A stretch of DNA of 64,000 nt. Origin: Macrocystis pyrifera (lineage: Eukaryota > Sar > Phaeophyceae > Laminariales > Laminariaceae). The position numbers were made by a program, and so were the translations under genes. The notes beneath the pieces were generated by a model. The model did no database searches. It worked only from the letters and a program-made list of their open reading frames with translations, and was not told the origin of the DNA. The stretch is from contig JASSKH010000025.1 of the NCBI GenBank assembly GCA_031763025.1, positions 2,852,001-2,916,000 on the forward strand. The letters are read 5' to 3'. Shown here one piece after another: positions 24,301 through 64,000 of the stretch. How positions within the stretch are numbered: position 1 is the stretch's first letter; every line of letters begins with the position of its first letter.

Positions 24301-24870
24301 AATCTACGATGATGCAAAACCCGAGATATTATTGACCCTGTTCGGGTGGAAGGTCAACTTCAGTTATCACAAACTAGGGCCAAAACAAACTCGGAATTTG
24401 TATGACCACTCTATCTCGGCAAACGTCGCGTTCTCGAGACACTGCGGCCTTCTTCAGTTGAACACAGAGAAGCAGGGTATGTCTCGCTCGAGGATTGGGC
24501 CTTCGTCCGGCAGTGCTACGCACCCTCGGCCACGCACGATAGCGGGCAAGAGAGACTACCACACTTCCAAGTTTTTTTTCAGGGTAATGGAGTTCAAATT
24601 TCTGTGGCATATTTCACAAGGGAGAGGGGATGTATACGTTCTGGGGAGGCTCCGAGATCGAGCCTGGAGATCACGAAAACAAAACGGAAAACAACAAGGA
24701 AGGGCAGACCACAACATGAAATCCAAAGAGGTCCCTTAAACTGCTTGTAAATTCAAAAACGATAGAGTTGAGCTCAACAAGGTTGACCACTGAGCCCAAC
24801 GATTGCGACCGACCTGGTGTTTCGTGAACTCTCTCGAACTTCGTAATGTATGTGATAGCAAAACTGTTTA

Positions 24871-24994
24871 TTACGGGGGACCACACATAGTAAAAAGGAC
24901 CAAGTTTTGTTATTAATAGCAAAAAAAAGAGACATACATATATATATATAGGTTTTTGTGTACCGTAGGTCCTATTTACTATGGATCCCCATAA
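24871..24994. mobile_element. TA-MITE copy 19, carrying TATTAATA
   Basis: Where other copies read TTGTTAGTAAAA this one reads TTGTTATTAATAGCAAAA (24911-24918), so TA has become TATTAATA. Also a short TA expansion. Confidence 0.85.
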
Positions 24995-25819
24995 TAATAA
25001 TAGTAATAATTACCAGGTGTAATTTAATTAATTGTTGTTGTTTGTTGTTGTTTTCTTCACACATTATAGTAAACCCGTCGACATTGCTCACCACGCACCA
25101 CATTAAATTTCGTAGAGCCAGCTACTACTTTATGAGTTTGTAGCGACCTCAATAAGGAGATAAAAGGTTTCATCTACCGTACTGCCTGTGCTGCTGTACG
25201 CTGTACCCGTAAATTGTACTTAACTGTGCATCCTGATATCATCGGGTACCTCTCGTGAAGTGCGTAATGTGTGTGTGGTGTGTTTCGGTGCTGCTTTGTG
25301 TGTTAAATCTGTACCCCTACTTCCAGTACGTGACGTCACATCGCACATACAAAAAAAGGAGTCTTATTTATCATCTCGGTACTCTCGGTATACATGAAGA
25401 AAATATCTCCAGCAGAGAGAGACAAGCGAGTCAAGTGTCAAGTGTGACGAAAGCAAGGAAAAAACATGCACTCTCAATCTCTGAAGAAAAGTGCGGTTTA
25501 TGTTTACCAATTCGCCGGACCGGAGGATAAAAAAAAAACTGAAAAAAAAAACTGATGATGGGCTTCAAAATTTGCTGTAGGGCGTAGGGCTAAAAAAAAA
25601 AGTGTTCCAAATGAAGACTGTTTGTTGTGTATAATACCAGAGAGATCCTCCCCCCCCCCCCGCGCGCCTGCTCAACAAAATGTGTGGGGCTAAAAAAAGT
25701 TGTTGCACAGAGATTGAACGATGTAGCAAACCCACCCAACGATCATGAATTACCCTAGAGTAAGTATTAATAGTGCCTACTACTTGTGTTGCGAAATACG
25801 TGGGACGATAATAATAATG

Positions 25820-25845
25820 AGTAAATAGGACCTACGATAAATACC
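25820..25845. mobile_element. TA-MITE fragment
   Basis: Only GAGTAAATAGGACCTACGAT, the left interior, is left. Confidence 0.5.
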
Positions 25846-25939
25846 AAAAGGAGGGTTGTTTACGCCCGCCCACATTGTGCAAGGGGGGAAGCCCCCGGCC
25901 ATCTACCTATCTGTCTGCGAGGTACTTGGTATACCAGGT

Positions 25940-26576
<637 letters not shown>

Positions 26577-28107
26577 TAGTATTAAATATTAATAGTAGTC
26601 TTTCTTGTTGTGCTGGTCAACACGAATTCGCTCTGCCAAGGCGTGAAAGAAAGTGATTTATCATCCGCCATCGAACATCTTTTCGTCGGTATAAGAAGTA
26701 GTGATAAAGTGTATAACAGATGGACATCAGCCACCTCCTTTCCCACGTGCCCCCCCCCTCCCTAGGCGAAAACGCCAGACAGGTTGAAAAGATCCGTCCG
26801 AGTGTCATGCGCAGCATACAGTATGGGCCCGCCAACAAGAAACACCTAATAATCTGGGCAAGCCTGAGATTCCTTATTGGGGCGCCATCTTCAGACAACC
26901 TTGAGCATAGGCTATTATATAGGATCTAGTGTAGAGTTCACCACTGAGCCGTTTTTCTTAACCCAATTTTGTAAGCGTTCTCCAAAATGTCGGCATTATG
27001 TTCTTATTGGCGGGCCTATATATATTTTTTTTATAAATTTTGAAATACGTCAGCTGTGAGTTCGACTGATTAAATAGTTGATTGATCAACTTTGCAAGCT
27101 GCGTAGTAGTACGTCTCGTCTATATTTCATTTTTACCGAATTTCACAAGTATTATTATTGTGATAAACCGAACGCGCGTATTCTGTATGTAATTAATTCC
27201 TTGTCAAAGATATAGGCCATCCAGCGGCTCCCCTGGATGCTGCCCGGGTCAACAGGACAATTTTAAATAATCATTCTGCGCACTGATACAGTATATACTA
27301 TTATATAACCCGAACGAGGGATATAATGATACACTATGATGTTGCAACATGTTGAAACCTTTTCATTTCACAAATATTTATAGATTGATTGAGTGTTATT
27401 GATTTTTTAGGGTGGTACGGTTCTAAATGTGCATAATTCTTCCGGGGATGAGCTGCTTGCTGCTGTTCTTGCTGCTGTTTTTGTTACTTCTTCTGTTGTT
27501 TTAATGTCTAGATATTATTTTTCTTTTTGTTGTGTAGATATTATTGTATTTGAACAGTTATATTTCGTTTATCTTGAAGTTGATATGGTATCCCCTCTCG
27601 CCTGTTGCGGCGATATGGTTTGTAGCAATCGTCCCCTCATCATACCTGGCAAGCGTTATCGCCTGCTTTCTGGTGAGCACCTCGCCCCTTCGTTCTCCAG
27701 ACATCTGTGTTATTAGGATTACCCTGTGGGCTGGGTAATCGATCGGTCTTTTACCCCTCCCTATAGCTCAGTAGGTAACACCTTCACATTTGTGGCATCG
27801 AGGAAAACAGCAACTATTAATAATACAAGAGCTTGTAACATCATCAAGCGCCTCGTGTGAGTGACCAGAAAAGAGCCAAACAAGGCATCAACCTGCTAGC
27901 AGTAGTCGGTCCCTAGGTCTATATACTGCCTTCGTAACAGTAGTGCAGCATCAATGCATTAGTCTTTCGCGTTCCGCTTCTTCCACAACCTGATCATACA
28001 TCTTTCTTTGAATCAATTAAATTATATTAAATGTCAAGGAATGTATACTGCTGTGTGTGTTAGTCGTATTAATAGTTTGTTAAGAGTGCAGTATACATAC
28101 GTGGCCG

Positions 28108-28435
28108 GCGCCCCCGATGCCTTGGTAGGTGGTCTGCGTGCCTATTAACAGGAACAATTTCGTGGGTTCGAGTCTCACCGAGTGCATACGACTCGTAGGG
28201 ATTTTTTCTCGTGTAAAACTGAGTAGTAGCAGAAAGCACGAGCGGGTGAGTCATTACAATAACAGCAACGTTCGATGAAAGTCGACGAACAGCGTGGAAT
28301 GCTGAACCCTATGCGTGATAAAATGAAGGCACGTACCGTGGGGGAAAAGGGAGGACACCTACGCACACTACTGCTGTGACCATCACGGCTTGTCCAGAAG
28401 ATCGCTGAAGGTAAAACCTCCTACGAGTTAATTTA
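28108..28435 (+). mobile_element. tRNA-derived SINE, copy 3
   Basis: Head GGCGCCCCCGATGCCTTGG, box B GGGTTCGAGTCTC, body AATGCTGAACCCTATGCG, then ACGGCTTGTCCAGAAGATCG. It has a roughly 15 bp extra segment around 28355-28375 (containing TACTGCTGTG) relative to copy 4, and a diverged tail. Confidence 0.8.
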
Positions 28436-29857
28436 AGCTGAAAAGAAAAAAAAGATGATATGTATGTGGTATAATTTTTAAACGTCGTAGCTACAGCAGA
28501 GCAGTAGTAGCCGTAATAAGATGTAGACGAGCCGACACTTTATCATCACGCCCCACTCTCAATTTCAAGCCTATTATGTAACTTCATACAACATAGCCTG
28601 CCCCGAGAGCAGGCTTCAGCTTTCCAGCCTCTCGGCTCCGTTGAAAACCTCCTCTACACACGCTCTACATACATAAGAGACGTCTAAAAATGTTTTCTTT
28701 TTTTGTTTGTTTGTGGTTCGCAGTATCGGCGCTTGCACGCCATCCAAACGGCGAACAGCAGCAGACCTGAAGAAGCGTGTGTCATGAGGGGTGGACACAC
28801 CACAGTGAATATTGTGGGGGGGTAAGGCTGTTCGCCTTTTCAGGCTAGGAAAACACTTCCCGGCGGTATCAAGGTACGCGCGTAGACCCAACTCAACCCC
28901 TACAACCCTATCCCTAACCCCAACCCGAGGCCAAAACCGACCAGAAACGGGCGAGAAACGCGGCTGCGCCATTTATTGTCCTTATTATTCCTACACCTGC
29001 GGATGTCAATATATACCCCTCGGCCACTCACAGGAGGAGTGCGTATAGTAAATAATTCAAATACCAACTTCTGTATTCGGTACTGGAAATAGAGTTAATT
29101 ATTTATTTTCCGAATTCGGGCAGCAGACGAAATAGCCACATCTTCGGAAGGCTCACATTCAAGGTTTGTCCACTACTGAAGCGTACCACTCGCTCACCAC
29201 ACGGGTGTGCGTGTACCGGTACGTCGTACGAGCCTCCTCGCGCACGAATGAATGTTTGTACTTCGATGAGGGAAAAAATCCCATGTACGAGATTCAACAA
29301 GAAAAAACAATTTTTGAACATCAACCCTCCCTGTAGGCCTGGAGGTACCAAGCACCGCGACCGGTACGAGGTACTACTGCTGTAGCCATGCTCTTATCAA
29401 CAAATCCTACTCGTAGAAAGCAGGAGTACTCCGAGTATGAATACTCATAGTATGACTGAAGTAGCAGACGTAGACAGTGTGGGCAGACCTGTACCATCCC
29501 TCTCCACTCTCGACGTCATCAGATATATATATTCAAGCTCGAGAAGACTCATCTTCGTATCAATAGCTAGCTGTGTTTGATACTTCCATCACGCGTACTA
29601 TGGGACACGTGCGTGTAGTTTGAACCATTATACTATCAATAGTAGTGCTCAATTCAACACACCGGCATCACGATATCTCCACCGATAATTCGACCACAGA
29701 TGGTGTACGACGACAGACACCGAAAAAACTTGCATGCTGGAAACGACGCCCACCTTCGAACATCAATCAGGTTCCTATAAAATATATAACGGCCCCACCA
29801 CCACCACCACCACCACCATCGCAGTTTTCCTCTACGTTGTACATGCTACTTGCACCA

Positions 29858-62368
<32,511 letters not shown>

Positions 62369-64000
62369 ATGCTGTCAGTTGTGAGTTGGTGGGTCAGACG
62401 AACTCTTGAGCTATATACTGCTGAAGTTGCCCCTTGCCACCGAATGTAATTACTGTCCGACGCCGGTACTCGCGTTAGCGTGCTACTGCACACATGAACT
62501 AACCCGCACTATGTATTGCACACGAACAGCACGGCAGTTCGGGCTTGCGTCGGAGGGAAAGTATGTTTCAATGGTTATCCCCATTTTGGTATAATTTTTG
62601 TTGACCTCTACGTGGGTTTCATGAAATGTTTGAAGGCTTTATTTCATAGGGGGGTTGCAACCGTTTCGTGCGGGCGAGGGATTGGACAAGATGGATCGGT
62701 AGCGCTGAGTTTCGCCTCCCCGCAGCTTTACCCGAAGGAAACGAGAAGCGAGATGAGAAGCAGTAGACTTGTTGACCTCCGAGGTGCGCGCTGGTGCGCC
62801 GTTTTTGGCGCCGGGCAAGCTCATACGATTAAATCAATTAGGGATCCTGGTATCCTGGATCCTGGATGCTGGTATCCTGGCGACCAAAAAAAAAACGAAA
62901 CGACCAAAAAAGAACGAAACGGTTCTGAACTGTGTTCGTACCTGGTTGGTTCGTATTTTCTACCTCCCGTACAGAAAGATTGTTAGTAGAACACAGGGCG
63001 TACGAAGCAGAGAAGAGGAGAACAGATACGGTAGTAGATGAAGCATCTCTATCATGCCAGGTACTGGTTTAGGTCATTATATATATATGGATACTTTTAC
63101 TAATAATACACGTTGTTCCTGCTGAGAACTCCGAACCACATTTCTTCGCCGAGGGTCCAATCCCCTCCCCATTCATTGTTTTGTACTATTAATACTGGAA
63201 ACCAAGATTTCGGCACGGCTTTTCTACAAAGCAACCCGGAACACACAGCCCCTAGTTTGGGTGAGGTGGGGCATAACATCATGGCTGCACGCCGGTTGCC
63301 AGTAGCAAGGGAGTAAGAAGTTTGGGTGGGACCACCGGACGGGAGCAGAAGAGGCCTCATCCAATCCAATACTTACACGACATGATCCATATATATGCAT
63401 CCGTAAAAGCAGAGAGATATAGAACAACCACGTAGTATATATTTTTCGTATCTGATACAGATCCAAGTTTAATTTTTAACACAGGTTAGAAACAACAGCT
63501 GCGCTAAGGCCAGATCTTATGCAATTTTTTTTTAGGTGATTATATGGCTGTTTACGGAGGCTTCGGGGTATCTGGTCCCATTTCTGATCAGATTTTATCA
63601 AAATCACGTCTTATGGGGCCTGTTGGGTGGAAAAAAAATGTTCCTCCGAGATTTTATCACTCATGAAATTCCAGGAAGTGATTTTTTTTGACGGCCTTTT
63701 CTGATCAACTCTGAAAGTGATAAAATTTGCTTTTGCACAAGACCTCGGAGGCATTGTACAATTTTGTATAGGTTACAGACAGGGCTCATGATGGGTCACG
63801 ACGCTACATGCTTGGTTACTCTTGTACACAGCTGGGCTCCAGCACTTGTGCATCGGCCACTACGGAGAGAGAGGGCATCAATACCTTGGCCACCATCGCG
63901 TCCCTTGCGGCCGCCCAACTGCAGCTGCTCTAGGCAAAACAACTTTGGATACGAATAGGACGAGACTACAGCAGTATCAAAACAATCTAACGTTCTTCTT
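62369..64000. promoter_or_regulatory. Region upstream of DPH2
   Basis: Should contain the DPH2 promoter and 5' leader, but no TATA box or initiator can be singled out. No convincing coding exon on either strand and none of the common MITEs. AT-rich near 63.4-63.7 kb. Confidence 0.35.

Overview
This window is eukaryotic nuclear DNA from a repeat-rich genome. Host exons are short and separated by introns of 3 to 21 kb, and a spliced DNA transposon lies inside one of these introns. There are many MITEs, tRNA-derived SINEs, long poly-G/poly-C runs and trinucleotide arrays. I saw no operon-like gene packing, rRNA gene, true tRNA gene, CRISPR array or virus-like element. The organism cannot be fixed from sequence alone. 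A large-genome alga or other protist, such as a stramenopile, fits but is not proven. Nearly all long ORFs in the window are translated microsatellites.

Three protein-coding units can be supported, all on the minus strand. (1) DPH2, the diphthamide biosynthesis subunit, can be read as six exons from 62368 down to 29858, a 32.5 kb gene. Splice phases agree at every junction, but the frame slips by one base at two G-runs, and the middle of exon 3 is low-complexity and unresolved. (2) A hAT DNA transposon (53139-60254) lies inside DPH2 intron 1 on the same strand. Its six exons join in phase into an uninterrupted transposase of about 822 residues with a BED finger, DDE-type motifs and a hATC domain. 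Both ends carry arrays of a roughly 40 bp repeat. (3) A gene with a C2H2-like finger, an AT-hook and a Tudor-like fold has an exon at 23635-24300 that joins in phase, within one domain, to an exon at 2357-2521. The implied intron is 21 kb. A likely further exon lies near 371-415, and the gene probably continues off the left edge.

Layout: 1-2357 end of the Tudor-like gene plus a minisatellite; 2.5-23.6 kb its giant intron; 24.3-29.9 kb intergenic, with a 0.6 kb GTA array and a SINE; 29.9-62.4 kb DPH2, including the hAT element; 62.4-64 kb DPH2 upstream region.

The most unusual signal concerns the roughly 105 bp MITE family (32 complete and 4 partial copies), which inserts at TA and has ends TTACGGGGG/CCCCCGTAA. 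Separately, the octamer TATTAATA occurs about two dozen times, where about one is expected. At four places where two copies of a repeat can be compared, one copy has TA and the other TATTAATA. That is what MITE excision would leave if two bases of each end stayed behind. A second motif, TACCAGGTA/TACCTGGTA, behaves the same way in five MITE copies (TA becomes TA-CCWGG-TA) and forms 7-bp ladders. I read these as genome-wide transposon footprints acting as tiny dispersed insertions; this reading is inference from paired sites.
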